Shown piece by piece: positions 55,487 through 64,000 of a DNA stretch of 64,000 nt (within the stretch, counting starts at the first letter, position 1; each line of letters begins with the position of its first letter). A model generated the notes under the pieces. The model did not search any database, was not told where the DNA came from, and was given only the letters and a program-made list of their open reading frames with translations. The stretch is from Paenibacillus amylolyticus (lineage in GTDB: Bacteria > Bacillota > Bacilli > Paenibacillales > Paenibacillaceae): contig NZ_CP121451.1 of NCBI RefSeq assembly GCF_029689945.1, forward strand, positions 6,076,001 to 6,140,000. The letters run 5' to 3'. Position numbers and translations under genes: made by a program.

Positions 55487-56992
55487 GGGCATCTCCCTGA
55501 TCCACGTTGGGATCGCTCACAGCTTCATGGCCAGTTGAGTCGCCCTCGACTGCCACCTTCACTTCTTCTTTTTGCCCTGACCCTTCTACTCGTTCTTGTT
55601 GCTCGTAAACGATCTTCGCCTCATGCCGGACTGGCTGACCCAGCACCACAATATTTCCCCCGTGGCATCCGGCCGTTGCATTGCGTGTATCGAAGATCAG
55701 CTTGGCGTGATCTGCCATCTCCTGATAATTGAATCCGGAATGATCCGTGGTGATGATCACCAGATCAGCTCCTGTCCACAATTCGGGCCCCGCCGGACTG
55801 GCATGCAACATCGTACCGTCATCCTTGCGGAAGACAGGCACCATGGGATCGGTGAATACCACATCTGCCCCCGCTTCACTCAGCAGGCGGAAGATATCCA
55901 GCGCTGGTGATTCACGCAGGTCGTCAATGTCTTTTTATAGGCCATACCTGCCACTACAACGCGCGCTCCCCGCATAGATACACCTTTTTGCTCCAGCAGT
56001 TCCGCTGCACGCTTCACCACTCTCTCCGGCATCTGCCGATTGGTTGCATCCGCCAGCTGGATGAATTGCAGCTCCGATCCCTGACGGTTGGCAGCCCAGG
56101 ACAGATATATCGGATCGATTGGAATACAATGTCCGCCGATGCCGGGACCAGGATAGAAAGGCATATAACCAAACGGCTTGGTTGCCGCCGCATTCAGTAC
56201 TTCCCAGATGTTTACCCCCATCTGTTCACAGGCCGGGGTCAGCTCATTCACGAGTGCAATGTTGACACTGCGAAATGTATTTTCGAACAGCTTTGCCGTC
56301 TCCGCTATCGTCGTTGAACTGACCGGAACCACTTCGTTGAGGAACGAGCCATAGAACTGTTTACCATAATTCAGACAGGCAGGTGTGGAGCCGCCAATAA
56401 TCTTCGGGGTATTTTTCACGCCATAATGCACACTGCCCGGATCTACCCGCTCTGGGGAATAACAGACGTAGAACTGTTCTCCAGCTTGCCAGCCATTTAC
56501 TGCTTCAATCGGTTGCTTCACACGCTCTTCCGTTGTGCCTGGATAAGTTGTGCTTTCCAGAATCACCAGGCTGCCTTCCTGCAAATATGGAGTCATGCCA
56601 TCCACCGCCGCCGAGATATGCGAGATATCCGGTTGATGCTCAGCGGTCAGTGGGGTGGGCACACAGATCACAATGACATTGGCTTTCGCCACTGCTGCGT
56701 AATCGTCACTTGCCGAGAACAGACCTGCCCGCATCAGCGACTGCACAACATCATCCTCAATGCCAATGACATACGAATGCCCGGAACGCAGCTTGGCTAC
56801 CTTGGAAGTATCGATATCGATTCCGTGGACCTGATAACCTGCCTGTGCCATCTCCACGGCCATGGGTAAACCCACATAGCCGAGACCGATGACGACAGCT
56901 TTCAGGGAGCGATCATGAATATGTTGTGTTAAGGTGCGCTGCTGCAACTCTTCATTTCCTTCATGCTGCTCGTGCTGAACATTCTCTTTCAT
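55473..56992 (-). pseudogene. Nucleotide-sugar dehydrogenase (UDP-glucose/ManNAc type), frameshifted
   Basis: From the ATG at 56992 (GGAGGTGGAAGG): NAD motif AVVIGLGYVGLPMAVEMAQAG, VPTPLT, NTPKIIGG, catalytic region PGPGIGGHCIPIDPIYL. The frame breaks at a run of five A (55932-55936); restoring A6 gives AYKKDIDDLRESPALDIFRLLSEAGADVVFTDP, the family's C-terminal domain, and 506 residues. It oxidises a UDP-sugar to its uronate. The tail after the domain (VYEQQERVEGSGQKEE) is unusually long and charged. Confidence 0.85.
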
Positions 56993-57067
56993 GCCTTCCA
57001 CCTCCAAACGCTCCGTCTCCCTTCGGTGGACGTGTCTGCATACTCCGAACGAGTTCTGAGACACACC

Positions 57068-58057
57068 CTAATCGATATAGCCACCTGCACGCAAAAACCG
57101 GGCAATCGCTGGTTTGTTCATCATGGCACTGTCCGAGCGATACTCGGAGAAGTTCACACGAGGCAGACTGCTGTACTGATCGGTCAGGCTTTTGTCCTTG
57201 TGCTCCGGCAGAATCACATAATACTGCGCATCGTATTGGTACGTACGCGGCGCTTCAAAGGGCGAGATCAGCACTTCATGCAATTTCTCGCCTGGGCGAA
57301 TTCCCGTCACCTTATAATCGAAGGATGGACGTCCTGCCTGTTCCAACATGACGGATGCAAGTTCCGTCATCTTGCAAGCTTTCATTTTCATCACAAACGT
57401 CTCTCCGCCCACGGCCGCCTCAGCCGCCTTAAGCAGCAGATGTATGGCTTCGGTACGGGTCAGGAAAAAACGGGTCATGCCTTTATCCGTAATGGTCAGG
57501 CTTTTGCCTTCATCAATCTGACGACGGAACAAGGGCACGACACTGCCGCTGGTTCCAAGCACATTGCCCCCGCGAATACAGACAAACCGGGTATCTTCAC
57601 TGAGCCAGTTGGCACGGATCATCATCTTCTCACCCAAGGCCTTCGTCATGCCATATACGTTAATCGGATCTACCGCCTTATCGGTGGACACATCGATGAC
57701 TTTGGGAATCTGCATACGTATTGCAGCCCGAATAATATTCTGCGTTCCGATCACATTGGTCTTGAACGCTTCATCCGGCTGGTCCTCGCAGACCGGAACA
57801 TGCTTCAGCGCAGCCAGATGGAAGAGCACATCCACGCCTTTGCAGGCATCTTCCACTGCCCGATAATCCCGGATATCCCCAATGATGAATCGCAGACGCG
57901 GATCATGGTTGAACGCTCGCTGCATCGCAATCTGGGCGTATTCATTACGTGACAGGAGGCGAATCTCAGCCGGGTTCTGCTCCAGCAGCACCTCGGTCAG
58001 CTTTTGACCCCAGGAGCCTGTTCCTCCGGTAATCAGAATCGTTTGTCCTTGAATCAT
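57068..58057 (-). CDS. NAD-dependent sugar dehydratase/epimerase, PseB/CapD-like
   Basis: 329 residues, GGGAGGGA before the ATG. SDR motif ILITGGTGSWGQKLTEVLL, DIRDYRAVEDAC, HLAALKHVPVCED, VSTDKAVDPINVYGMTKALGEKMM (Y-x3-K), RGGNVLGTSGSV, FFLTRTEA. The family converts UDP-GlcNAc to a 4-keto-6-deoxy sugar, the first step to pseudaminic-type or related surface sugars. It lies between the glycosyltransferase and the dehydrogenase genes. Confidence 0.88.
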   Translation of the reverse strand: MIQGQTILITGGTGSWGQKLTEVLLEQNPAEIRLLSRNEYAQIAMQRAFNHDPRLRFIIGDIRDYRAVEDACKGVDVLFHLAALKHVPVCEDQPDEAFKTNVIGTQNIIRAAIRMQIPKVIDVSTDKAVDPINVYGMTKALGEKMMIRANWLSEDTRFVCIRGGNVLGTSGSVVPLFRRQIDEGKSLTITDKGMTRFFLTRTEAIHLLLKAAEAAVGGETFVMKMKACKMTELASVMLEQAGRPSFDYKVTGIRPGEKLHEVLISPFEAPRTYQYDAQYYVILPEHKDKSLTDQYSSLPRVNFSEYRSDSAMMNKPAIARFLRAGGYID

Positions 58058-58075
58058 GGATGAATCCCTCCCTGA

Positions 58076-58763
58076 TCAGATCATGAAATCGCGTAATACC
58101 TGTGCCATCTCTTCCGGGCTTAAGCGGTCTTTGGCTGGTACCTTTTTAATTGAAGTATTATTCGAGTGCACGATGTTGACATAATTGCGCGGAGCAAGAA
58201 GCTCATGCGGCAGATCGATGACATTGCCATGTGTGCCTCTGCCCGGAAGCTTGACCCGGTATCCTGTTGCGTATTCAGCAGTCTTATACAAATAAACATA
58301 GAATTGTGGAGAACGGTGAAACGCTGGAGCCATCTCGTTATTCACACTGTCCCACAGGTATCCGTTCTGGTTGATCAGTGCGATCGTCTGCGGCTGTGGC
58401 TGAATATCGTAGAGTTGCTGAACAAAGGTTTTATGATACAGGTCATCCGAATCCAGACGGGCAATATAGAGTTGCTCCGCACCTTCAGCAAACGCCAAGA
58501 TGGCACGCACACTTTCGATATGGGTTCCAAAACGAATATTGGAAGGAAGCGGCTCCTGCTCTGCAAGAATTTCACGCATCAAGTCCCCGATTCCTTGGAC
58601 AGCTTCACCACTGTAAGGAAATCCTGATTCGTCTGTGCCTTCAGGCAATGTAATGTGAACGTACGGAAGATGCTCATCCGACGCTCCAGCCACTCCCGCG
58701 TCAATCGCTGCGGTCCAACCCGTAGTTATTAAAGTTAATCTCAATCACAACTTTCCTGGACAT
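58076..58763 (-). pseudogene. Glycosyltransferase, two frameshifts
   Basis: The ATG at 58763 (GAGGAGG) starts MSRKVVIEINFNNYGLDRSD; then LTREWLERRMSIFRTFTLHCLKAQTNQDFLTVVKLSKES in a second frame; then DLMREILAEQEPLPSNIRFGTHIESV in a third, running to 58076 and containing the ARLDSDDLYHKTF D-x-D-D motif. Single-base losses at about 58702 (TTT to TT) and about 58592 (G5 to G4) repair it to 229 residues, like putative rhamnosyltransferases of PF11316 type. It is first in the leftward operon. Confidence 0.7.
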
Positions 58764-59070
58764 AACATTCCTCCTCATCATACGCTGGATGTTTCGCTTG
58801 GCGGATACAGACTGTTTTCATAGTTTGTTGCTGTCTTCCTATGAGACATTTCTATTACATTCTGATGATTTCCAAGCAACATCTCCTTTTGAATCCAGCA
58901 CTCTATAACGTATGAAACGTTGCTAGAAGCGGTACCGACAGATGTACTAACTTTCATATAAATAGATTCATATACATCAAAGAGGCTGCTTGCGGGTCGA
59001 ACGTACATATCAATATCGCAATGGCTACATAGAATAGAGCAGTTCAATTTTCAAAGGGGGTTCCACTGGA
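58764..59070. other. Divergent intergenic region of the glycosylation cluster
   Basis: Lies between the leftward operon and the rightward GT-D gene. A leftward open frame (58778-59047) has no ribosome site and no recognisable content. No repeats seen. Confidence 0.4.
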
Positions 59071-59781
59071 ATGAATTCGATCTACCTTGAATTACAGGAT
59101 GTACTTGATCAACTTGAAGCAGCCATTACGGAACAACGACCGCTGTCTCTTGTACGCGTCGGCGATGGCGAGAATATTGTCATGTCTCAAGAAACCGTGT
59201 GGACCACGGAACAGGTCCTTCAGGAGCGTTGGGCCAAGAAAGCCAATTTAGGACAAAAGGGGCTTCATCTCCCCAACATGAAACTCCGGGATGAGGTTGC
59301 CTCTTCCTTGCAACGTGCCGATATCGTGGGTATTCTGCCTCGCGGTGACAGTACCATTAATGCTCCGGACTATCTCAAAAGACCCCTGACCGACATGGTA
59401 TTTGCACACTATGGCATCGCTCCTCCAATGACTTGTCACGCCTGTGTCAATCGGGAATTGGCGCAAAACCCGCGTTTCTGGCAGATGCTCGCAGACAAGC
59501 GGGTGTTACTCGTTACTCGTGAGACTGAGGCACTTCGTGTCATGCTCGAACATGAGCCGTACAATCTGAGCATTGTGCATTCCCTGTCCTTCGACAGCTA
59601 TGATCAAATGCATGAAACGCTGCACTGGATTGAGAATAATCAACATACCTTCGATGTTGCTCTCTTCTCCTGCGGTGTCAATGCGGTTGTCCTTGCTGAG
59701 CGAACAGCTGCACTCGCAGGCAAAGTTGCCATCGACTTTGGCAAAGCCAACAACATCATTCTGAAAGGCCGAGCCAACTGA
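59071..59781 (+). CDS. GT-D fold glycosyltransferase
   Basis: 236 residues, AAAGGGGG before the ATG. The N-terminal motif LSLVRVGDGENIVMSQ carries the D-G-E signature of GT-D enzymes that add the next sugar on bacterial glycans; SFDSYDQMHETLHWI and DVALFSCGVNAVVLAERTAALAGKVAIDFGKA follow. It is divergent from the leftward glycosylation operon and likely acts on the same glycan. Confidence 0.75.
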   Translation: MNSIYLELQDVLDQLEAAITEQRPLSLVRVGDGENIVMSQETVWTTEQVLQERWAKKANLGQKGLHLPNMKLRDEVASSLQRADIVGILPRGDSTINAPDYLKRPLTDMVFAHYGIAPPMTCHACVNRELAQNPRFWQMLADKRVLLVTRETEALRVMLEHEPYNLSIVHSLSFDSYDQMHETLHWIENNQHTFDVALFSCGVNAVVLAERTAALAGKVAIDFGKANNIILKGRAN

Positions 59782-59841
59782 TCCCTTTACAGCTCCGAAC
59801 TTCAGGGTTAAGGAGTTGTATCAAATCCCAATAAGCTTGTA

Positions 59842-59882
59842 CGGCAAAAACCCCGACTTCTTGAGCCGGGGGTTTCTTGCCG
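59842..59882 (+). terminator. Terminator after the GT-D gene
   Basis: CGGCAAAAACCCC and GGGGGTTTCTTGCCG form a long stem 60 bp after the stop; it may serve convergent genes. 59883-60000 holds nothing else. Confidence 0.7.
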
Positions 59883-60000
59883 AGCGCTAGTGGAAACCTA
59901 TCGCTGCATTGTCTTGCATTTCTGGGGTATGAAGCGAACTCTGCCGTCAACTAAAGCGATGTTGAAGCACTCTGCCTATTCACATTTACGTCGTTCATAA

Positions 60001-60408
60001 CTAATTGGTAGCTGCAATACCGTAAAACATCTCCGGCCCGGTTCTTACTGCTGTGGACACGCCCGAGATGAACGAAGTATACACACTCTCCAATGCCGGG
60101 GGTGCAGACAGATCCTGAGCAGTGAACGAATGAAACTCGGCACCTCCATTCTGTCCAATCGTACCTTCAGCACGGTAGATCACATAGAAGGGGTCATATA
60201 GGAATCCGCGTACCAGCTCTACAACAAAGGTATCTCCCAGTTCTCCCGTAACGCCTACTGTCCCGTTCAATGTAATAATGGGATTCACCACACCTTGGGT
60301 CTGAAGACCAATAGCGCCAAATGCTTCGGGGGATGGACCTAGAGGTAAATTGGGCTGTCCTACTGTTCCCGAGTTCTCTGAAGTTCTCATATCGAGAAAC
60401 ACGCCCAT
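60001..60408 (-). CDS. Exosporium protein C (ExsC)-like surface protein
   Basis: 135 residues from the ATG at 60408 (AGGAGGTG). No signal peptide; beta-rich and low in charge, with NPIITLNGTVGVTGELGDTFVVELVRG, FHSFTAQDLSAPPALESVY and RTGPEMFYGIA. The pattern h-x-G-T-x-G-V-x-G...h-h-R-G...F-x-A-x-D...h-x-G-P-x-x-F-x-G-h-A resembles Bacillus ExsC-like exosporium proteins. The assignment is by pattern only. Confidence 0.5.
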   Translation of the reverse strand: MGVFLDMRTSENSGTVGQPNLPLGPSPEAFGAIGLQTQGVVNPIITLNGTVGVTGELGDTFVVELVRGFLYDPFYVIYRAEGTIGQNGGAEFHSFTAQDLSAPPALESVYTSFISGVSTAVRTGPEMFYGIAATN

Positions 60409-60597
60409 GAGTAACACCTCCTATGCTATGAGATACCATATCCTATGAATCTCACAACTCTTTGGATTGGATGTATAGCAGATTCCATGAACCTATTTTT
60501 ATTTGGCGACTGTTAATGGTATATTGAACTGCATAACGAAATGAACGGATCGTATGCACACAAGCGGTACAGGCTGTTCAGAAGGAGATTACTATTC

Positions 60598-61747
60598 ATG
60601 AATAAACGCAAACGTCCAACAGGGAAAACATCATCGGCATCGGCCAAAGGGAAAACCTACTCTGGTTCATCTACAGCACGTTCCGGCAAGTCTAACTTCT
60701 CATCTGCCAAATCATCCGGAGCTTCCGCATCACGCAACACAGAGGATAATAAAAAACCATTAGCCGCCAAATCATCAGCCGCACCGAAGAAAGGCGGAAG
60801 TAACAAAGCCAAAAACGCCAGTGCTTCCAAGCGCCCGGGCAATTCCTATTACCGCAAGCAGGAACCGCCACGCCAGTACAAAGTAACCGAACCGGATGAA
60901 CTGCTGAACTTCCTGCTGAAACATCTGAAGTCGGGACGGAATGCCGTGAAGTCCATTCTGGGTCGCGGACAGGTATCCGTGGATCAGAAAGTCGTAACCA
61001 AGTTTAATGAAGCGCTGACGCCAGGTCAGATTGTCTACATCCGCAAAGAAGGTGCAGTCGCTGCCCATCCTTGACGGGTATTAACATTTTGCATGAAGAC
61101 GATGATATCATTGTGATCCGCAAGGAAGCCGGACTGTTATCCATTGCCGCTGATAAGACGGATGACCTGACGGCTTATCGCCAACTGACAGAGCATGTAC
61201 GCCGCACCAATCCGCTCAACCGGATCTTTGTTGTACATCGTCTGGATCGGGATACATCGGGTGTGATGATGTTTGCCAAAAGTGAAGAGGTACAGCAGAA
61301 GCTGCAAAACAACTGGAAAGAAAATGTGCAGGACCGTGTCTACGTTGCCCTTGTTGAAGGTGCAGTAGCCAAAGAGGAAGGCACGATCTCTTCCTGGTTG
61401 AAGGAAACCAAAACACTGAAAATGTACTCCAGCTCGCGTCCGAATGATGGACAACATGCCATTACCCATTACAAACGTCTGAAGTCGAACCGTGATTTCT
61501 CCCTGCTGGAAGTGCGTCTGGAGACAGGTCGTAAAAATCAGATTCGTGTGCATATGGAAGATCTCGGACATCCGATTGCCGGGACCGGAAATATGGTGCA
61601 CGTACGAGAGATCTTGGCCGTCTCGGACTTCATGCTCGTATACTCTCGTTTATTCATCCCACAACGGATGAGCTGATGTCATTCGAGACAGATATTCCGA
61701 AGCCATTCCTGTATCCGTTCCGTGCAGATGCTCCACCTGCCAAATAA
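60598..61747 (+). pseudogene. RluA-family pseudouridine synthase with S4 domain, two frameshifts
   Basis: The ATG at 60598 (GAAGGAG) starts a Ser/Lys-rich N-terminus, then an S4 RNA-binding domain (LLKHLKSGRNAVKSILGRGQVSVDQKVV). A break at 61069 (CATCC-TTG) leads into INILHEDDDIIVIRKEAGLLS and the catalytic motif VHRLDRDTSGVMMFAKS. A second break at about 61580 (G3 for G4) leads into GDRKYGARTRDLGRLGLHARILSFIHPTTDELMSFET, ending at 61747. Repaired length 383. The first break could instead be a natural TTGA overlap of two genes. Confidence 0.75.
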
Positions 61748-61806
61748 CTGCTTGTTTACAGAGAATCCGCTGATCCAATGATCACGCCTGAAAGGAGGAA
61801 CGGACA

Positions 61807-62385
61807 CTGAAAAACCTGTTAATTACCGGTTACCGGGCACATGAATTGCAGATTTTTGGACAGAAGCATGAAGGGATTCCTTATATCAAAAAGGCCATCT
61901 CTTCCCGGCTCACGCCTCTTGTCGAGGATGGTCTGGAATGGGTGCTGACGCCGGGACAATATGGTGTGGATCTGTGGGCCTGCGAAGTGGTGATTGAGCT
62001 GAAGAAGATGCATCCGCATCTGAAGCTGTCGATCATTACTGCCTTCCAGAACCCCGAAGAGCAATGGAAAGAAGACAAACAGGAGTATTACCGTTCCATC
62101 CTCTCGGGTGTGGACTACTACGGTGCGATTAGCAATCAACCTTATATCGGGCCGTGGCAGTTCACTGCACGGGATGACCTGTTGCTGCGCAAAAGCGACG
62201 GTCTTCTGCTCGTCTATGACGAAGATGCCGGGGAAGGCAGTCCCCGTTTTGTGAAGGAAAAAGCCGTAAAGAAACAACAGAACGAAGACTATACAATCAT
62301 CAGTGTCACTTCGGAAGATATCCAATCCGTAGCTGAGGATGAGCGCATGAACGATGTTATAGACTTCGACGATTCTTCATTCTGA
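61807..62385 (+). CDS. DUF1273/SLOG family protein, YpsA-like
   Basis: 192 residues. The family start [16 protein letters not shown] (compare YpsA ...AVTGYKPFELGIF) begins at a CTG codon (61807), 8 nt after AGGAGG. A CTG start is rare; a lost T could have turned TTG into CTG. Other motifs: [41 protein letters not shown]. YpsA affects cell division in Bacillus and Staphylococcus and belongs to the nucleotide-sensing SLOG fold. The acidic tail is longer than in YpsA. Confidence 0.85.
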   Translation: MKNLLITGYRAHELQIFGQKHEGIPYIKKAISSRLTPLVEDGLEWVLTPGQYGVDLWACEVVIELKKMHPHLKLSIITAFQNPEEQWKEDKQEYYRSILSGVDYYGAISNQPYIGPWQFTARDDLLLRKSDGLLLVYDEDAGEGSPRFVKEKAVKKQQNEDYTIISVTSEDIQSVAEDERMNDVIDFDDSSF

Positions 62386-62551
62386 TTCATTGTGTATCCG
62401 TATAGTTTGTCAGAGGTCATCGCTACAGAGCAATGATCAGAGGTGCATAACATTTCGGCTGACGTACATATGTTTTTTTCGGGGCAGGTTGGGTATAAGT
62501 AGTATTATAACTGCGATGATCATGTCGTATGGGATAAGGGGAACTGCTACC

Positions 62552-63367
62552 ATGACATTAACGCCAGAGCAGCGCATTCAACTGCATGGATTCAACAACC
62601 TGACCAAGTCGCTGAGCTTCAATATGTACGATATCTGTTATACGAAAACCAAAGACGAACGCGAAGCTTACATTGAATATATTGATGAACAATATAACGC
62701 CGACCGGTTGAGCAAAATTCTGAACAACGTCTCCGACATTATCGGAGCCCACGTTCTTAACGTTGCCCAGCAGGATTATGTGCCTCAAGGTGCGAGTGTT
62801 ACGATGCTCGTCTCTGAAGGTCCCATCGTGGAGATCCCCGAGGAATCTCTTGATGAATCTCCTGGTCCATTGCCCGATAACGTTGTCATGCAACTGGACA
62901 AAAGCCATATCACGGTGCATACCTATCCGGAGTTCCATCCGAGTGAAGGCATCAGTACCTTCCGGGCGGACATCGATGTCTCCACCTGCGGTGAGATTTC
63001 ACCGCTCAAGGCGTTGAATTATCTGATTCATTCCTTTGATACGGACATCATGATCATGGATTATCGTGTACGTGGATTCACGAGGGATACGAGCGGACGC
63101 AAGTTGTTCATTGACCACGAGATCGGTTCCATTCAGAACTACATTCCGGATGAGATCAAGAGCAGCTTTGACATGATTGACGTGAACGTCTATCAGGAGA
63201 ATATTTTTCACACCAAATGTAAACTGAGGGAATTCGATCTCGACAATTATCTGTTTGGATACACCAAGGATAAGCTGAGCAAGAAGGAACAACAGGAGAT
63301 TACCGAGTGGCTGAAGCTGGAGATGGATGAGATCTATTACGGCAAAAACATCAATCGGCCCTCTTAA
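62552..63367 (+). CDS. speD: S-adenosylmethionine decarboxylase proenzyme
   Basis: 271 residues from the ATG at 62552 (AAGGGGA). Makes decarboxylated SAM for spermidine synthesis. The autocleavage site is in [13 protein letters not shown] (the Ser becomes the pyruvoyl group), and STCGEISPL carries the Cys of the active site. Length matches the long (E. coli-type, class 1A) enzyme. speE is not in the window. Confidence 0.93.
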   Translation: MTLTPEQRIQLHGFNNLTKSLSFNMYDICYTKTKDEREAYIEYIDEQYNADRLSKILNNVSDIIGAHVLNVAQQDYVPQGASVTMLVSEGPIVEIPEESLDESPGPLPDNVVMQLDKSHITVHTYPEFHPSEGISTFRADIDVSTCGEISPLKALNYLIHSFDTDIMIMDYRVRGFTRDTSGRKLFIDHEIGSIQNYIPDEIKSSFDMIDVNVYQENIFHTKCKLREFDLDNYLFGYTKDKLSKKEQQEITEWLKLEMDEIYYGKNINRPS

Positions 63368-63406
63368 GAAGGCGTTCCAAGGCTGACCGCTGGAGGACAA
63401 GATGTA

Positions 63407-63471
63407 AGACAAGCGATCATGAAGGCAGGGTTTCTCCTTATAGGAGACCTCCATCATGTGCTTGTCTTTTT
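63407..63471 (+). terminator. Terminator after speD
   Basis: GACAAGC-N-ATCATG and CATGATG-type arms (AAGACAAGCGATCATGA against CCATCATGTGCTTGTC), inner GTTTCTCC/GGAGAC stem, then TTTTTCTTT. Confidence 0.75.
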
Positions 63472-63481
63472 CTTTGATGTG

Positions 63482-63511
63482 TTGACAGTGTGCAACAATG
63501 TTTTCTATTAT
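63482..63511 (+). promoter_or_regulatory. Sigma-A promoter of the flgB-like gene
   Basis: TTGACA (63482-63487), 18-bp spacer, TATTAT (63506-63511). Confidence 0.6.
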
Positions 63512-63553
63512 AAAGAGTAACTGTATTACTCTGCAGTGAAGGAGACTGAGCCC

Positions 63554-63964
63554 GTGATCGAAAGCAATACGACCCGACGTAACGAATCATTGTTACAAGC
63601 GCTTACTGCACAGCACAATGCCATCACCAATAACATTGCCAATGCAGACACGCCCAACTACAAAAAGAAAACGGTAGAGTTTCAGGAAGAACTGAGACGG
63701 ATTGTCGAGAATGGCAAAACCGATCAGCTCGCCATGAAGCGGACTCATGAAAAACACTTCCCTGTCAGTGATCCCAACTCTTCGATCGTACAGTACCGCA
63801 TTGTCGAGAACAACGAAACAGCCATGAACAATAACAACAATAACGTGGATATTGACATTGAAATGGCGAACCTTTCGGAGAATCAGCTCATGTATAACTA
63901 CATGGTTGATCGGGTCAGCGGACACTACAGAAAAATGAAAAATTTATTGAATGATCTGAAATAA
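63554..63964 (+). CDS. flgB: Flagellar basal-body rod protein FlgB
   Basis: 136 residues from a GTG at 63554 (AAGGAG). Carries the rod-protein signature NNIANADTPNYKKKTVEFQEEL and the FlgB C-terminal pattern NNNVDIDIEMANLSENQLMYNYMVDRVSGHYRKMKNLL. It forms the proximal rod. Unusually it has its own sigma-A promoter and is followed at once by a terminator, so flgC/fliE are not co-transcribed; it may be an orphan paralog. Confidence 0.85.
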   Translation: MIESNTTRRNESLLQALTAQHNAITNNIANADTPNYKKKTVEFQEELRRIVENGKTDQLAMKRTHEKHFPVSDPNSSIVQYRIVENNETAMNNNNNNVDIDIEMANLSENQLMYNYMVDRVSGHYRKMKNLLNDLK

Positions 63965-63973
63965 TGAATGTAC

Positions 63974-64000
63974 AAGCAGCCCGAAATGGCTGCTTTTTTT
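63974..64000 (+). terminator. Terminator after flgB
   Basis: AGCAGCC-CGAAAT-GGCTGCT followed by at least seven T, 10 bp past the stop. Confidence 0.9.

Noticed and set aside
58778..59047. Leftward ORF between the two glycosyltransferases
   Set aside because: No ribosome site, unusual composition, sits in a divergent promoter region.

Overview
The window reads as a chromosomal segment of a Paenibacillus-like, low-to-mid GC, spore-forming, motile Firmicute. The evidence is a YesMN/Lpl-type sugar-uptake locus, a Btr-type AraC/siderophore-sensor fusion, SLH surface proteins, a Spo0E-like remnant, an exosporium-like protein, FlgB, YpsA, and intergenic repeats of a kind common in that genus. No rRNA, tRNA or CRISPR array was recognised.

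Layout. 1-1468: heme-sensor-like two-component pair (kinase cut by the window edge, regulator frameshifted). 1600-4750: CzcD efflux gene with a metal-type operator, then small membrane, NUDIX and broken HAD genes. 5.2-7.3 kb and 12.8-16.5 kb: AT-rich patches of unknown secreted, membrane and cytoplasmic proteins. 7.5-12.1 kb: DUF4085-like pair, HxlR-NUDIX operon, divergent NADPH oxidoreductase, FusB-like EF-G-binding protein. 16.7-24.4 kb: CUT1 sugar ABC transporter (two permeases leftward; YesM kinase, YesN regulator and lipoprotein rightward). 25.0-33.6 kb: AT-rich accessory island with a WYL-like protein, a Shedu (DUF4263) nuclease, an AAA ATPase-nuclease fusion, a tyrosine-recombinase relic, a papain-like secreted protein and a run of small immunity-like genes. 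33.7-36.5 kb: SLH protein with near-identical repeats. 36.8-40.4 kb: Fur-controlled siderophore lipoprotein, FhuF-like reductase and Btr-like regulator. 40.5-44.7 kb: small enzymes and regulators. 45.2-49.9 kb: B12 radical-SAM protein and RecQ. 50.2-59.8 kb: Rpn-family relic, then a surface/flagellar glycosylation cluster with hexanucleotide repeat tracts. 60-64 kb: exosporium-like protein, pseudouridine synthase, YpsA, SpeD, FlgB.

A striking global feature is that at least fifteen otherwise well-preserved genes are broken by a single 1-2 nt indel, mostly loss of one base from a homopolymer (G6 to G5, T7 to T6, A6 to A5) or a change in a dinucleotide run. The pattern is more like long-read consensus error than biology, and it matters for every 'pseudogene' call below. 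Genuine decay is also present: a HAD phosphatase with an internal deletion, a retropepsin remnant, a recombinase tail and an N-terminally truncated Rpn nuclease.

The best candidate for an under-described system is the leftward cassette at 25.4-28.3 kb: WYL-like protein, Shedu nuclease, and an AAA ATPase fused to a PD-(D/E)XK-like domain, beside the integrase relic. Shedu is known as a single-gene anti-phage system, so the two extra genes would be additions to it.
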